Origin: Gordonibacter sp. 28C
GTDB lineage: Bacteria > Actinomycetota > Coriobacteriia > Coriobacteriales > Eggerthellaceae
Direction of reading: 5' to 3'
DNA length: 64,000 bases
NCBI RefSeq assembly: GCF_003339845.1
Contig: NZ_PPTR01000009.1
Location: 62,001-126,000 of the forward strand
Shown: in pieces, positions 27,608 through 36,974 of the stretch
Numbering within the stretch: position 1 is the first letter of the stretch
How the letters are laid out: each line of letters begins with the position of its first letter
Translations under genes and position numbers: made by a program
Notes under the pieces: model-generated
Told to the model about the DNA's origin: nothing
What the model saw: the letters and a program-made list of their open reading frames with translations, nothing else
Database searches by the model: none

Positions 27608-28840
27608 TTGGCAAAAGGTTTCGATCGGGGAGTGTACCGCGCGGTTCTGCGGGTGAGGGAGGCCTACGCGTTCGACGTGGGCGGGTTCCTCATGCGCATC
27701 TACGCTTACATGGCCACCATCGGGTCCATATCCATGCTCACGCTGGCCGGCTACTCGTTCTTCGTGGCGGGCACCATCTCCTCCACCATCGCGCTGGCGA
27801 CGTTCTTCATCTCTCCGCGTGTTTCGAAGCGCGTCGACGAGAAGGGGCAGCACGCCGTGGTTCCCTGGGCGGCGGCCATCGCGCTTGCGGGCCTGGCGCT
27901 CATGCTCACGACGGTGAGCTTCGGCGGGCCGACGGCGCTCTGCTACGTCGCGGCCGTGCTCATGGGCTTCATCCCGAACGCGCAGGCCCTCACGCGCGCG
28001 CGGTGGACCTACCTCGTGCGCACGGGCCGGTTGGGGAGCGACGCGCCCACGCTGAAAACGGTGTTCTCCTACGAGGGCGTTATCGACGACGTCGCGTTCA
28101 TGATCGGCCCCGCCGCTTCCATCGCCCTGGCAGCGGCGTTTTTCCCGGCGGCGGGCATGCTGGGAGGCGGGGTTTGCTTCGTCGTGGGCACGTGCGTGCT
28201 CTCGCTTTCGCGCTCGACCGAGCCCCAGGCCGGATGGGTGGCCGAAGCGAGCGAAGGCCCTCGTCGCAAGAGCATCATCGTCACGTCGTCCACCGTGCGC
28301 GTCCTGTTCGCGCTCATGTTCTTCCTCGGGGCGTTCTACGGGGTGTTCGACACGGCCACGGTCGCGCTCGCCGAGGACGTGGGCAATCCTTCGGCCGCCA
28401 GCTTCATCCTCATCGTGTCGGCGTGCGTGTCCATTGCCTCCGGGCTCGTGTTCGGCATGGTTCGCCTGGCTCTGCCGCAGTACGCGCAGCTGGTGCTGAC
28501 GGCCGTGCTCATCGGGTGCGCCTACGGGGCCATGGTGTTCATCGGCTCCATCGAATCGCTGTTCGTGGTTTCCACGGTGGCGGCGCTGTTCTACGCGCCC
28601 TTCCTCATCACGGCGAACGCGACGTGCGAGCAGATGGTGCCGGGGGAGCGTCTGACGGAGGCCATCACGTGGCTGAACTCGGGCAGCATCTGCGGCCTGG
28701 CGTTCGGGCCCACGCTGGGCGGCGTCATCATAGACGAGCTGGGCGCCACGGTCAGCTTCGACTTCGGCGCGGTGCTGGCCGTCATGATCCCCGTCATTGC
28801 GTTCGCGTGCCTTCCCATCCTGAAGCGCCGCAGGAAGTGA
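27608..28840 (+). CDS. MFS transporter
   Basis: Integral membrane protein, about 410 aa with some 12 hydrophobic helices. The first is MRIYAYMATIGSISMLTLAG, and the halves are joined by a polar loop around STEPQAGWVAEASEGPRRKS. It resembles drug- or metabolite-exporting MFS members more than sugar permeases, but no substrate motif is clear. The start is uncertain: TTG at 27608 follows GGAGGG very closely, with GTG 27632 and ATG 27692 as alternatives. It follows the ABC-ATPase remnant and may have replaced or outlived that transporter. Confidence 0.78.
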   Translation: MAKGFDRGVYRAVLRVREAYAFDVGGFLMRIYAYMATIGSISMLTLAGYSFFVAGTISSTIALATFFISPRVSKRVDEKGQHAVVPWAAAIALAGLALMLTTVSFGGPTALCYVAAVLMGFIPNAQALTRARWTYLVRTGRLGSDAPTLKTVFSYEGVIDDVAFMIGPAASIALAAAFFPAAGMLGGGVCFVVGTCVLSLSRSTEPQAGWVAEASEGPRRKSIIVTSSTVRVLFALMFFLGAFYGVFDTATVALAEDVGNPSAASFILIVSACVSIASGLVFGMVRLALPQYAQLVLTAVLIGCAYGAMVFIGSIESLFVVSTVAALFYAPFLITANATCEQMVPGERLTEAITWLNSGSICGLAFGPTLGGVIIDELGATVSFDFGAVLAVMIPVIAFACLPILKRRRK

Positions 28841-28863
28841 GGGCGAGGGCGCTCTACCGTTTG

Positions 28864-29304
28864 CTACAGCTTCATCTTCGGCAGTTCGGCCGCCTTCGGG
28901 TCGGCTTTCGCCAGCTGCACGATGCCCACAACGATGGAGACGCCGGCGGCCACCCACAGGCAGAGGGCCGTTTGGTGGCAGTGCATGTCGGCGCTGCCGC
29001 ACAGGCCGATGCCGACGGGGGTGGTCAGCAGCACGGCCACGACGGCCGTGGCGATGGAGGCTGCGGCGGCGAAGCGGCGCCCTTCCTTCGTGGAGCCGGC
29101 CAGCGCAAGCAGCGACGTCACCGCGCCGATGATGCCTGTGAACGTGGTTGCCACGAACGTCCAGTGGCATTTCATGGGCACGGTTCCGCCCGCAGCTGTC
29201 TCCACCGGCTTCGAGCAGCCGCCCATGAACGCCGATACGGCCACTATCGCCAGCATGGCCACGAGTCCCACCGCCGCCAAGATCGTCCACGCCCGCTTGC
29301 TCAT
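28864..29304 (-). CDS. DUF4418-family membrane protein
   Basis: Small membrane protein of 146 aa with four hydrophobic segments. The PMKCHWTF motif before the second helix and the cysteine/histidine-containing loop CGSADMHCHQTALC match my memory of DUF4418 proteins. That family is often found with metal or cofactor ABC transporters; its function is not established. The conserved Cys and His pairs lie on one side of the membrane and could bind a metal. The gene is monocistronic and converges with the MFS gene; GAGAGGGGA precedes the start. Confidence 0.72.
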   Translation of the reverse strand: MSKRAWTILAAVGLVAMLAIVAVSAFMGGCSKPVETAAGGTVPMKCHWTFVATTFTGIIGAVTSLLALAGSTKEGRRFAAAASIATAVVAVLLTTPVGIGLCGSADMHCHQTALCLWVAAGVSIVVGIVQLAKADPKAAELPKMKL

Positions 29305-29735
29305 GTCGAAATCCCCTCTCCAAGATTATTCTTATAAATATCTATTATCATACAGCAATAATATGGCTATGCCACGAGAAGAGCCGGCGCCGACGTATGA
29401 TTTTTCAGGTCGCGTCGAATATCGACCAAGGGGTCTTGCGCCCTGCCAGGGTAAACTTGCGCCGTCTGCCTGTCTGCGCAGGCGTTCTAAAGCGCGTCTC
29501 GGGGGTCGATCCGTGGGATTTCGCCGTCGGGCTATCGCCCTTGCCGCAACAAACAGTTCTCTTGGCCGAAAACTCTCCGAAACAATTCGCCGTTAGTTTG
29601 ATGAGAGGAAGTTGACCATGTGTTTCAAGCGGCGTCATGCTATCGTATCGCATGTTATGAACGAATCACGGGCGAGCGGCAGGCCATGAGGTCGGGGAGC
29701 ACCGCATGCAGGCGATGAGTGAGGAGCAATGCCCT
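29305..29735. other. Intergenic region between DUF4418 gene and glutamine synthetase
   Basis: A 431-base gap. Its left third (29310-29370) is unusually AT-rich and should hold the DUF4418 promoter. On the minus strand TGATAAT followed by GATATTTAT resembles part of a Fur-type box. I see no convincing coding sequence or RNA gene in the rest, and no clear -35/-10 pair for glnA. Confidence 0.4.
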
Positions 29736-31826
29736 ATGGCGAAAGTATCGGAGATCTACGGTTCGATGGTGTTCAACGAGCACACGATGCAGGAGCGCCT
29801 GCCCTCTGCAACGTACAAGAGCCTGCTCAAGACCATTAAAGAAAGCAAGCCGCTCGACATCGAGGTGGCCAACGTCGTGGCGCACGCCATGAAGGAATGG
29901 GCCATCGAGAAGGGCGCCACCCACTACACGCACTGGTTCCAGCCGCTCACCGGCATCACGTCGGAGAAGCACGACAGCTTCCTCGACCCCTGCGGCGACG
30001 GCCGCGCCATCATGAGCTTCTCCGGCAAGGAGCTCATCCAAGGCGAGCCCGACGCCTCCAGCTTCCCGTCCGGCGGCTTGCGCGCCACGTTCGAGGCCCG
30101 CGGCTACACCGCGTGGGACCCCACCTCCTACGCGTTCATCAAAGACGAGGTGCTGTGCATCCCCACCGCCTTCTGCTCCTACACCGGCGAGGCGCTGGAC
30201 AAGAAGACGCCGCTGCTGCGCTCCATGAGCGCCATCGACGAGCAGGCAAAGCGCGTGCTGGCGCTGTTCGGCGAGAAGCCCCTCCGCGTGACGACCACCG
30301 TGGGCGCCGAGCAGGAGTACTTCCTCATCTCCGAGAAGGACTACGCGCAGCGCCAGGACCTCATCATGACGGGCCGCACGCTGTTCGGCTACGCGCCGTG
30401 CAAGGGCCAAGAGCTCGAGGAGCACTACTTCGGCGCCATCCGCCCCACGGTGAACGAGTTCATGAAGGAGCTCGACGACGAGCTGTGGAAGCTGGGCGTG
30501 TCCGCCAAGACGAAGCACAACGAGGTGGCCCCCGCGCAGCACGAGCTGGCGCCCATCTTCGCCAACAGCAACCGCGGCATCGACGAGAACCTGCTCACCA
30601 TGGAGAAGATGCGCTTGCTGGCCAGCCATTACGGTTTGGTGTGCCTGCAGCACGAGAAGCCGTTCGAGGGCATCAACGGCTCCGGCAAGCACAACAACTG
30701 GTCAATCTCCACCGGCAAGACGAACCTGCTGGAGCCGGGCGAGAGCCCCATGGACAACCTGCGCTTCCTCGTGTTCCTCACGGGTGTGATCCAGGCGGTC
30801 GACGACTACCAGGAGCTGCTGCGCATGTCCGTGGCCACTGCTGGCAACGACCACCGCTTGGGCGCCAACGAGGCGCCGCCGGCCATCATATCCATGTTCC
30901 TGGGCGACGAGCTGGGCGCCATCGTGGACGCGCTCATCGACGACCACGAGTACACGTCCGCCGAGAAGGTGGCCATGGACCTGGGCGTGTCCGTGCTACC
31001 GAACTTCCTGCGCGACAACACCGACCGCAACCGCACCTCGCCGTTCGCGTTCACGGGCAACAAGTTCGAGTTCCGCATGCCGGGCTCGGCCGTGAACCTG
31101 TCGGACTGCAACATGATTCTGAACACGGCCATGGCGAAGAGCCTGAAAGAGTTCGCCGACGCCATGGACGGCAAGACGGGCGAGGAGTTCGAGGCGGCCG
31201 CCATCGCCTACATCAAGGACATGCTCACCAAGCACCAGCGCATCATCTTCAACGGCAACGGCTATTCCGACGAGTGGCCGGTGGAGGCGGAGCGCCGCGG
31301 GCTGGCGAACCACCGCACCACGGCCGACGCGCTGCCGTGCTTCGTCGACCCGAAGAGCATCGCGCTGTTCGAGGAGTTCGGTGTGCTGTCCGAGCCCGAG
31401 GTGCGCAGCCGCTACGAGGTTAAGCTGGAGAAGTACAACAAGCTCGTCAACATCGAGGCCCGCACGATGAAGCGCATGGTGCGCCGCGCCTACCTGCCCG
31501 CCATCAACGACTACGCCGCCGAAGTGGCCAGCAACATCACCACCGTCAAGGCCGCTTCCGCCGGTGCCGACATGGGCCAGCAGGAAGACTTGCTGAAGAA
31601 GCTGCTGGCCGGCATCAAGGAGATCAACGAGCAGCTGATCGCCCTCGACGAGAACCACCACGCCTGCGTCGCCCTCGAAGACGAGCAGGAGCAGGCCGAC
31701 ATGAACGCCCACACCATCCTGCCCATCATGGACAAGCTGCGCGCCGCCGTCGACCAGATGGAGATCGTCACCGACCGCGACCACTGGCCCGTGCCGACGT
31801 ACAACGACATGTTGTTCTACGTCTAG
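29736..31826 (+). CDS. glnN: Glutamine synthetase type III
   Basis: ATP-dependent ammonia assimilation enzyme, 696 aa, the length expected for the GSIII class (about 700, against 440-470 for GSI). Characteristic segments are WFQPLTG (substrate loop), [14 protein letters not shown], the metal-binding [24 protein letters not shown], the [11 protein letters not shown] nucleotide loop, [18 protein letters not shown] and [16 protein letters not shown]. The C-terminal GSIII-N/C extension follows. The ATG at 29736 is preferred because GAGGAG lies nine bases upstream; ATG 29706 and 29715 are in frame. The gene stands alone and is followed by a stable hairpin. Confidence 0.93.
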   Translation: MAKVSEIYGSMVFNEHTMQERLPSATYKSLLKTIKESKPLDIEVANVVAHAMKEWAIEKGATHYTHWFQPLTGITSEKHDSFLDPCGDGRAIMSFSGKELIQGEPDASSFPSGGLRATFEARGYTAWDPTSYAFIKDEVLCIPTAFCSYTGEALDKKTPLLRSMSAIDEQAKRVLALFGEKPLRVTTTVGAEQEYFLISEKDYAQRQDLIMTGRTLFGYAPCKGQELEEHYFGAIRPTVNEFMKELDDELWKLGVSAKTKHNEVAPAQHELAPIFANSNRGIDENLLTMEKMRLLASHYGLVCLQHEKPFEGINGSGKHNNWSISTGKTNLLEPGESPMDNLRFLVFLTGVIQAVDDYQELLRMSVATAGNDHRLGANEAPPAIISMFLGDELGAIVDALIDDHEYTSAEKVAMDLGVSVLPNFLRDNTDRNRTSPFAFTGNKFEFRMPGSAVNLSDCNMILNTAMAKSLKEFADAMDGKTGEEFEAAAIAYIKDMLTKHQRIIFNGNGYSDEWPVEAERRGLANHRTTADALPCFVDPKSIALFEEFGVLSEPEVRSRYEVKLEKYNKLVNIEARTMKRMVRRAYLPAINDYAAEVASNITTVKAASAGADMGQQEDLLKKLLAGIKEINEQLIALDENHHACVALEDEQEQADMNAHTILPIMDKLRAAVDQMEIVTDRDHWPVPTYNDMLFYV

Positions 31827-31828
31827 GT

Positions 31829-31853
31829 TCCGGCGGCCTACGGCCGCCGGAAC
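31829..31853 (+). terminator. Strong hairpin after glutamine synthetase
   Basis: TTCCGGCGGCC (31829-31839) pairs perfectly with 31843-31853 around TAC, starting two bases after the stop codon. There is no T run, so it may act as a 3' stabiliser or Rho-assisted terminator. Confidence 0.6.
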
Positions 31854-31900
31854 GACTCGACGCTGCGAGGGGCTTCCCATGGGCGAGAATCCCGCCGGTT

Positions 31901-32015
31901 GCCCCGTAGGGGCGCTCTCCAGAGCGCCCGCTCGCGCGTAGCGCGAGAACGCGAGCATCGGTTGCTTTTTCCGGCTGCGCCGGAACGGGCGATCAGGAGA
32001 TCGCCCCTACGGGGC
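31901..32015. repeat. Inverted pair of GTAGGGGCG-type intergenic repeats
   Basis: GCCCCGTAGGGGCG at 31901-31914 is matched by its reverse complement at 32002-32015. Each copy continues into its own hairpin (31911-31928 and 31987-32006), and two further hairpins lie between (31931-31947 and 31969-31985). The two outer units are near-identical 30-base repeats in opposite orientation, so the whole 115-base element could fold as a multi-stem cruciform. It fits a REP/BIME-like mobile intergenic element. No transposase is present. Confidence 0.75.
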
Positions 32016-32138
32016 ATCCGGGGCGCCTCTTCTCGCCCGAGCGCTGTTTTCCGCATCGTGCGGTTTCTCCTTCCTCTCGTTCCGCTACAATGCTTCCCGA
32101 AGAGATTTCCGGCGGAAAGAGGGGCGGACGCGGCACCG

Positions 32139-33344
32139 GTGGCACTCGAATCGACAGCACGCAAAGAGGCGGACCGCCCCTCCAAGGCCCTCGTCCGCGA
32201 CGAGGGCATGCACGCCTTCACGCTCATGAACCGCACCCACGAGGTTTTCCAGTTCTGCTACAACGACGCCACCGGGCTGTTCTACGACCAGAACCGCATC
32301 ATCGACCCCGGCCGGGCTCCGCTCGGCATGGTGTCTTCGAACGGGAAGAAGGTCTCGACGAAGCTCCTCGCCTTCTGGTGGAACTACCGGGCCATTCCCA
32401 CCATCCGCGACGGCATCGACGTCAAGCTGGAGCAGCTCGACCTCAGGGCACCTTCCCAGATACCGTTTCGAAGCTGGGGCCTGTCGCTTACGGACCAGTA
32501 CTGGGTCAAACCCTTCAGGTCCACGGTGCAATGGGAGGACATCAACTTCTTCTTCCATGGATTCCCGTCCTCGGACGCGTCGTCCTGGTTGGACGAGGTT
32601 GGGGGACGCTCGCCCGACAACACGACCGACGGGGAGCTTCCCAAGCGCTGGGTGTGCGAACGGGGAAGGGGCGTGCTCCTCAAGGCCGGCGGGCGACTGA
32701 ACCAGGAGCCCTACAACGAGGCGGTGGCCACGGCCCTGTACCGCCGCCTGCTTCCCAAGGACGAGTACGTGCCCTACACCTTGCGCGGCGCGGGGGAGCA
32801 GGCCGTGTGCGCCTGCGAGAACTTCGTGTCGTCGACGGAGGAGTACGTTCCCGCCTATTACGTGCGCCGCCTCGTGCGCCATCCGTCCCCGCGCAGCGAC
32901 TACCGTCGCTACCTCGATTGCTGCGCGAACCTGGGCGCGACGAACGCGGAGGAGGCCCTGGCCAAGATGATCGTGTGCGACGACATCCTGGGCAACCGCG
33001 ATAGGCACTGGCGCAACTTCGGCCTCGTGCGCGACGTCGAGACGGGCGCCTTCCGCATCGCCCCGCTGTTCGACGCGGGCAACAGCCTGTGGTCGAAGGT
33101 GACTCCGGAGCACCTGGCCACCGACGACTACTCCTTCACGGCGAAGCCCTTCCACACGGACGCCGCACGGCAGCTGCGTTTGGTGCGCGACTGGTCGTGG
33201 TTCGACCCTGCGGCCCTCAAGGGGTTCGAGGACGAGGCGGCGGACATCCTCTCCGCCAACCCCGCCCTCGCGGGGCGCGTCGACTTCGTCCGTCGGGCCG
33301 TGCGCTGGCATATCGAGCAGGTGGTGAGGGCGTCCCGTGGCTGA
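32139..33344 (+). CDS. HipA-fold kinase-like protein, first of a tandem pair
   Basis: A 401-aa protein with the HipA/CtkA protein-kinase-like fold. The likely ATP lysine is in VLLKAGG (Lys182), an acidic partner sits in QEPYNEAVATAL, the catalytic loop is NRDRHWRN (286-293) and the metal-binding aspartate is in PLFDAGN. The N-terminal 110 residues (KLLAFWWNYRAIPTIR) replace the usual HipA N-subdomain. No HipB-type DNA-binding antitoxin is next to it. GTG at 32139 is taken, with AGAGGGG 14 bases upstream and TACAAT at 32085-32090; ATG 32208 is a shorter option. It overlaps its paralogue by eight bases. Target and role are unknown. Confidence 0.72.
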   Translation: MALESTARKEADRPSKALVRDEGMHAFTLMNRTHEVFQFCYNDATGLFYDQNRIIDPGRAPLGMVSSNGKKVSTKLLAFWWNYRAIPTIRDGIDVKLEQLDLRAPSQIPFRSWGLSLTDQYWVKPFRSTVQWEDINFFFHGFPSSDASSWLDEVGGRSPDNTTDGELPKRWVCERGRGVLLKAGGRLNQEPYNEAVATALYRRLLPKDEYVPYTLRGAGEQAVCACENFVSSTEEYVPAYYVRRLVRHPSPRSDYRRYLDCCANLGATNAEEALAKMIVCDDILGNRDRHWRNFGLVRDVETGAFRIAPLFDAGNSLWSKVTPEHLATDDYSFTAKPFHTDAARQLRLVRDWSWFDPAALKGFEDEAADILSANPALAGRVDFVRRAVRWHIEQVVRASRG

Positions 33345-34587
33345 GGCGACCTACATCCTCATGCATCGGGACGTCGAGACGGTCCGGTTCGCCTACGACC
33401 TCGACGCGCACGAGGTGTCGAAGGTGCTTTCCGTTCCCTGCGCGGCGCACGCCCCCATCGCCATCGTCGACGTGCTGGGCCGGGTGAGCGCGTTCAAGCT
33501 GAACCGCTGGTGGCACGAGCGGGGCATCCTGGCGTCCCGCCATCACCTCCGCTCGCTGGCGGGCGATCCGGGCGTCCATAGCACCATGACGCTGTCGGAG
33601 AAGTCGTTCTGCCTCTGCCTCTCCGACTGCTACTGGGTCAACGACGAGGCGAACCCGCAGAACTGGCACGAGATCAACTTCTTCGACAACGATTTCAGCG
33701 AGGACCTTCAGCTCGTTCCCATGCACGTCGACGCGCGCGGTTCCAGCTGCCTGGCGCGCAGCCTGTCGGCTCACGACGTCGAGCAGCGCAAGAAGTGGGT
33801 CATCTCCCATGGCCGGCGGCTGTTCATGAAGGCGGGCGGGCAGCGCTTCAACCAGGTGCCGTACAACGAGGTGGTGGCAACCAGGCTCCATCAGCGCCTT
33901 CTGCAGGAAGACGACTACGTGGCCTACTCGCTCTATCGCGACGAGATGGGCACGTACTGCGCGTCGCTTTGCCTGCTCGGCAAAGACGAGGAGCTCATTC
34001 CGCTCTACGACCTCATCCGCAGCAAGCGGAAACCGGACGGCATGAACCCCCTCGCCTTCGCCTTCGCGCGCCTGCGCATGCTGGGCGCCATGAGCACCCT
34101 GAGCACGCCGAGCCGGGAACTTCACCTGGTGGTGCAGCGCTTGCGCGAGCTGGGCATCAAGGATCCCCAGACGTTCCTGTCGAAGATGTTCACCTGCGAC
34201 TACCTGCTGGCGAACAACGACCGCCATTTCTGCAACTTCGGCATCATCCGCGATGCGAAGACGCTGGAGTACAAGCGCATGGCGCCCATCTACGACACGG
34301 GAACGTGCCTGTGGTGCAGCGCGAAGACCCTCGACAAGCCGGAGGACTTCGCCTATCGCACGAAGCCGTTTCGGCCGAACGGGATGGAGCCGGGCAAGCA
34401 GCTCGTCCTCGTCGACCGCTACGAGTGGTTCGACGAACGGGCCTTGGACGGGTTCGCGGAAGAGGCGAAGGCCATACTCGACCAGAACCCCCTCATGCCG
34501 CCCGGCCGCACGGAGGCCATCCGCCAGGGCATCGAGCGCAACATCGAGCAGGTCGTCGCCCACGTGGAAAGGGTCCGCCGCCCGTAA
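33337..34587 (+). CDS. HipA-fold kinase-like protein, second of a tandem pair
   Basis: A 416-aa paralogue of the preceding protein. The same landmarks are kept: FMKAGG (Lys165), QVPYNEVVATRL, catalytic loop NNDRHFCN (293-300) and PIYDTGTCLW. The N-terminal KLNRWWHERGILASR again parallels the first copy. Both catalytic loops look intact, so neither copy is an obvious dead pseudokinase. Starts overlap by eight bases, so the two are translated together and may form a heteromer, or a kinase with its modulator. It ends six bases before the converging sensor-kinase gene. Confidence 0.72.
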   Translation: MAEATYILMHRDVETVRFAYDLDAHEVSKVLSVPCAAHAPIAIVDVLGRVSAFKLNRWWHERGILASRHHLRSLAGDPGVHSTMTLSEKSFCLCLSDCYWVNDEANPQNWHEINFFDNDFSEDLQLVPMHVDARGSSCLARSLSAHDVEQRKKWVISHGRRLFMKAGGQRFNQVPYNEVVATRLHQRLLQEDDYVAYSLYRDEMGTYCASLCLLGKDEELIPLYDLIRSKRKPDGMNPLAFAFARLRMLGAMSTLSTPSRELHLVVQRLRELGIKDPQTFLSKMFTCDYLLANNDRHFCNFGIIRDAKTLEYKRMAPIYDTGTCLWCSAKTLDKPEDFAYRTKPFRPNGMEPGKQLVLVDRYEWFDERALDGFAEEAKAILDQNPLMPPGRTEAIRQGIERNIEQVVAHVERVRRP

Positions 34588-34592
34588 GGGGG

Positions 34593-35936
34593 TTAGTCCG
34601 CCAGCGGCAGCGTGACGGCGAACGTGGTGCCGTGCTCGGCGTCGCTCGTCACGGCGATGGCGCCGCCGTGCTCCTCGGCCACCGCCCGCGCGATGGCCAG
34701 CCCCAGGCCGTAGCCGCCGTCGTCGCGGGTGCGGGCCTTGTCGGCGCGGTAGAAGCGGTCGAACACGTGGGGCAGGTCGTCGCCCGCGATGGCGGGCCCG
34801 GTGTTGTGCACGGTCAACTCCGCGCGCTGGGCCGATTTCCGCAGCGTCACGTCCACGCGGCCTCCGTCGTCGGCGTACTTGTAGGCGTTGTCGATGAGCG
34901 TGGTGGCCAGCCGGTGGAGGCGCGACGCGTCGCCCCGCACCTCCACGCCGGGCTCGACGGACGACTCCAGCTCCACGCCGCGCTCGAAAGCCACGGACTC
35001 GAACTGCAGCAGGTCGCCTTCCACGAGGTCGGTCAGGTCGATGCGCTCGCGCGCTGGCGAAGGGCCCGCGCTTGCGCCGGCGCCTTCGTCCAGCTTGGCC
35101 AGCAGCAGCAAGTCGCCCACCAGCTGCTGCATGCGCTCGGCCTCGGTCTGCGTGCTCTCCACCCACTGGCTTTGGCTGGCCACGGAGCGCTCGGGGTGCT
35201 CCAGCACGATGGAACTGTTCGCCAAGATCACGGTGAGCGGCGTTTTCAGCTCGTGCGACGCGTCGGCCACGAAGCGCTTCTGCTGCGTCCAAGCCGCCTC
35301 CACCGGGCGCAGCGCCCACCGCGAGAAGAACAGGCTTATCACCAGGAACACCAGCAGCGCCGCCACGCCCACGCCGGCCAGCGTCCAGGCGAGCGTCTGC
35401 CAGCCGTCGGCCGAGCTTTTGTCGGCGAAGGCGATGAAGGTGCCGGAGGCGTTCGTGCGCTTCACGTAGTAGAGTCCCGCGTCGTCGAGCAGCCCCGAGC
35501 CGTCGTCGCGATCGGCCAGGGCCGCTCCGGCCTGCTCCAGCACGTCGGACGCCAGCGACGCGGTGCCGGCGTCCGACACGGCCTTGAGCGCGCCGTCGTC
35601 CGCCACCTGGTACACGGCGACGGGGATGAACCGGCCGTCCTGCTTCTTGCCGCCTATCTCGAACGGCATGTTTCCGTCGCCGTCGGGGGCCGGCTCGGCG
35701 GCCGAGCCGTCCGTCGGCGCCCCCTTCCAAGCGGTGCCGTCGGGCGGTGCGATCTCGGCTAGGGGCTCCTTCTTGGCTTGGGAATCGTGCTCGATGGCTG
35801 TGTTCAGGGCGGCGTGCACGTCGCCTGTCGACTGCTGGTAGTTGATGACGCAGATGGCCGTGAACACCACGACCAGCACGGCCGCGACCATGGCCATGTT
35901 GAGGGCGATGAATTTCAGGCGCAGCTTCTTCAGCAT
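34593..35936 (-). CDS. OmpR-system membrane histidine kinase
   Basis: Sensor kinase of 447 aa. One helix lies at about 12-35 (LNMAMVAAVLVVVFTAICVI), followed by a polar extracytoplasmic domain of about 150 residues with long acidic loops, and a second helix at about 190-215. The kinase core shows ASHELKTPLTV, TLIDNAYKYAD, VFDRFYRAD and GYGLGLAIA. Start at 35936, overlapping the response-regulator stop by seven bases. The operon promoter carries TTTCAGG repeats that also occur before the VTC locus, so this kinase may sense envelope or phosphate status. The ligand is unknown. Confidence 0.88.
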   Translation of the reverse strand: MLKKLRLKFIALNMAMVAAVLVVVFTAICVINYQQSTGDVHAALNTAIEHDSQAKKEPLAEIAPPDGTAWKGAPTDGSAAEPAPDGDGNMPFEIGGKKQDGRFIPVAVYQVADDGALKAVSDAGTASLASDVLEQAGAALADRDDGSGLLDDAGLYYVKRTNASGTFIAFADKSSADGWQTLAWTLAGVGVAALLVFLVISLFFSRWALRPVEAAWTQQKRFVADASHELKTPLTVILANSSIVLEHPERSVASQSQWVESTQTEAERMQQLVGDLLLLAKLDEGAGASAGPSPARERIDLTDLVEGDLLQFESVAFERGVELESSVEPGVEVRGDASRLHRLATTLIDNAYKYADDGGRVDVTLRKSAQRAELTVHNTGPAIAGDDLPHVFDRFYRADKARTRDDGGYGLGLAIARAVAEEHGGAIAVTSDAEHGTTFAVTLPLAD

Positions 35937-36766
35937 GGGGCGCTCCCGCGCGCGTCTTCGGCGAGCCCCGTCCCCGCTGCGATGTCCGGCACGCCTGCCG
36001 TATCGCCTGCCGTATCGCCTGTCGCGGCGTTCCCCCGCGCATTTTCCGATGTGCTCGTCGCGTTCGGCCCGCCGAACGCGACGCCGGCGACGCTGGCGTT
36101 CACGGCGAAGCGGTACCCCGCCTTCCGCAGCGTCTCGATGCGGCACGCCGACCCCAGAAACGCCAGCTTCTTGCGCAGGAACGACACGTACGCCTCCACG
36201 TTGTTGTCCTCCGCGCTGGACTCGATGCCCCACACCTTCTCGATGAGCAGGTCCTTCGACACCACCTGGCCGGGGTTCGCCATGAGCACGCGTGCGAGCG
36301 AGAACTCCTTGAAGCTCAGATGGATGGACTTCGCGCCGCAGGTCAAGTCGAAGCTTTCCAGGTTGAGCGAGAGGTCGCCGGCCGACAGCGCTTCGAACAC
36401 CACCTCGCCCTGACGGCGCGTGAGCGCGCGCAGGTGCGCCAGCAGCTCGGCGGGGGAGAAGGGCTTGGTCATGTAGTCGTCCGCGCCGCTGTCCAGGCCC
36501 GTGATCTTGTCGGGCACGGCGTCGCGCGCCGTGAGCAGCAGCACGGGCGTGCTCACGCCGGCGCGCCGCAGCTCGGCCACCACGGAAAAGCCGTCCATCT
36601 TCGGCAGCATGACGTCGAGGACGATCACGTCGTAGAGCCCCGAGGCCGCCCAGTCACGTCCCGTGGCCCCGTCGTGCACCACGTCGACGCCGTAGCCGTT
36701 CTCTTCGAGGATATGTCCGAGCGCCTGGGCCAGGCGCACGTCGTCCTCGACCACGAGGATCTGCAT
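35930..36766 (-). CDS. OmpR-family response regulator with Gly/Ala/Thr-rich tail
   Basis: DNA-binding regulator of 278 aa. The receiver has EDD at 7-9, Asp51 in VIVLDVMLPK and lysine in MTKPFSP; the winged-helix domain ends at about residue 225 (ETLRKAGYRFAV). An unusual 50-residue extension rich in Gly, Ala, Thr and Asn follows (for example GNAATGDTAGDTAG) and is absent from standard OmpR proteins. It may be a disordered tail retained because the coding frame overlaps the kinase start. The ATG at 36766 is preferred over 36802 because it begins right at MQILVVEDD. It is the first gene of the operon. Confidence 0.88.
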   Translation of the reverse strand: MQILVVEDDVRLAQALGHILEENGYGVDVVHDGATGRDWAASGLYDVIVLDVMLPKMDGFSVVAELRRAGVSTPVLLLTARDAVPDKITGLDSGADDYMTKPFSPAELLAHLRALTRRQGEVVFEALSAGDLSLNLESFDLTCGAKSIHLSFKEFSLARVLMANPGQVVSKDLLIEKVWGIESSAEDNNVEAYVSFLRKKLAFLGSACRIETLRKAGYRFAVNASVAGVAFGGPNATSTSENARGNAATGDTAGDTAGVPDIAAGTGLAEDARGSAPC

Positions 36767-36800
36767 GGCTGCTGCCTTTCGTCGCGCGTTCCTATTGCCC

Positions 36801-36831
36801 ATTGTACCGGTTTGCCTGAAATTAGCCTGAA
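36801..36831 (-). promoter_or_regulatory. Promoter of the two-component operon with TTTCAGG direct repeats
   Basis: Minus strand: two TTCAGGC copies (36825-36831 and 36814-36820) exactly 11 bases apart, then TACAAT (36801-36806) after a seven-base gap. There is no other -35. The layout is that of a PhoB/OmpR-activated promoter, so autoregulation is likely. The same repeat occurs before the VTC gene. Confidence 0.65.
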
Positions 36832-36871
36832 GGAGGCTGGTTCAAAAAGCGCTGAAACACGTGCCCTTCAC

Positions 36872-36960
36872 GGTCATTCCGCTCGCAAATGCCTCCCCGC
36901 GCTCGCTTCGCGTGCTCGAGGCCTCGACGGTCTTCGGAGTTGTCGAATGCTCAGGATGAC
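36872..36960. repeat. Degenerate GTCATCCTGAGC-type intergenic repeat
   Basis: The right end reads GCTCAGGATGAC, the reverse complement of GTCATCCTGAGC, and the left end reads GTCATTCCGCTCG; the ends can pair imperfectly. A better preserved copy of this class lies at 50527-50641. It sits between the two-component promoter and the LuxR gene terminus. Confidence 0.5.
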
Positions 36961-36974
36961 AGTGTGCGGCGCTC

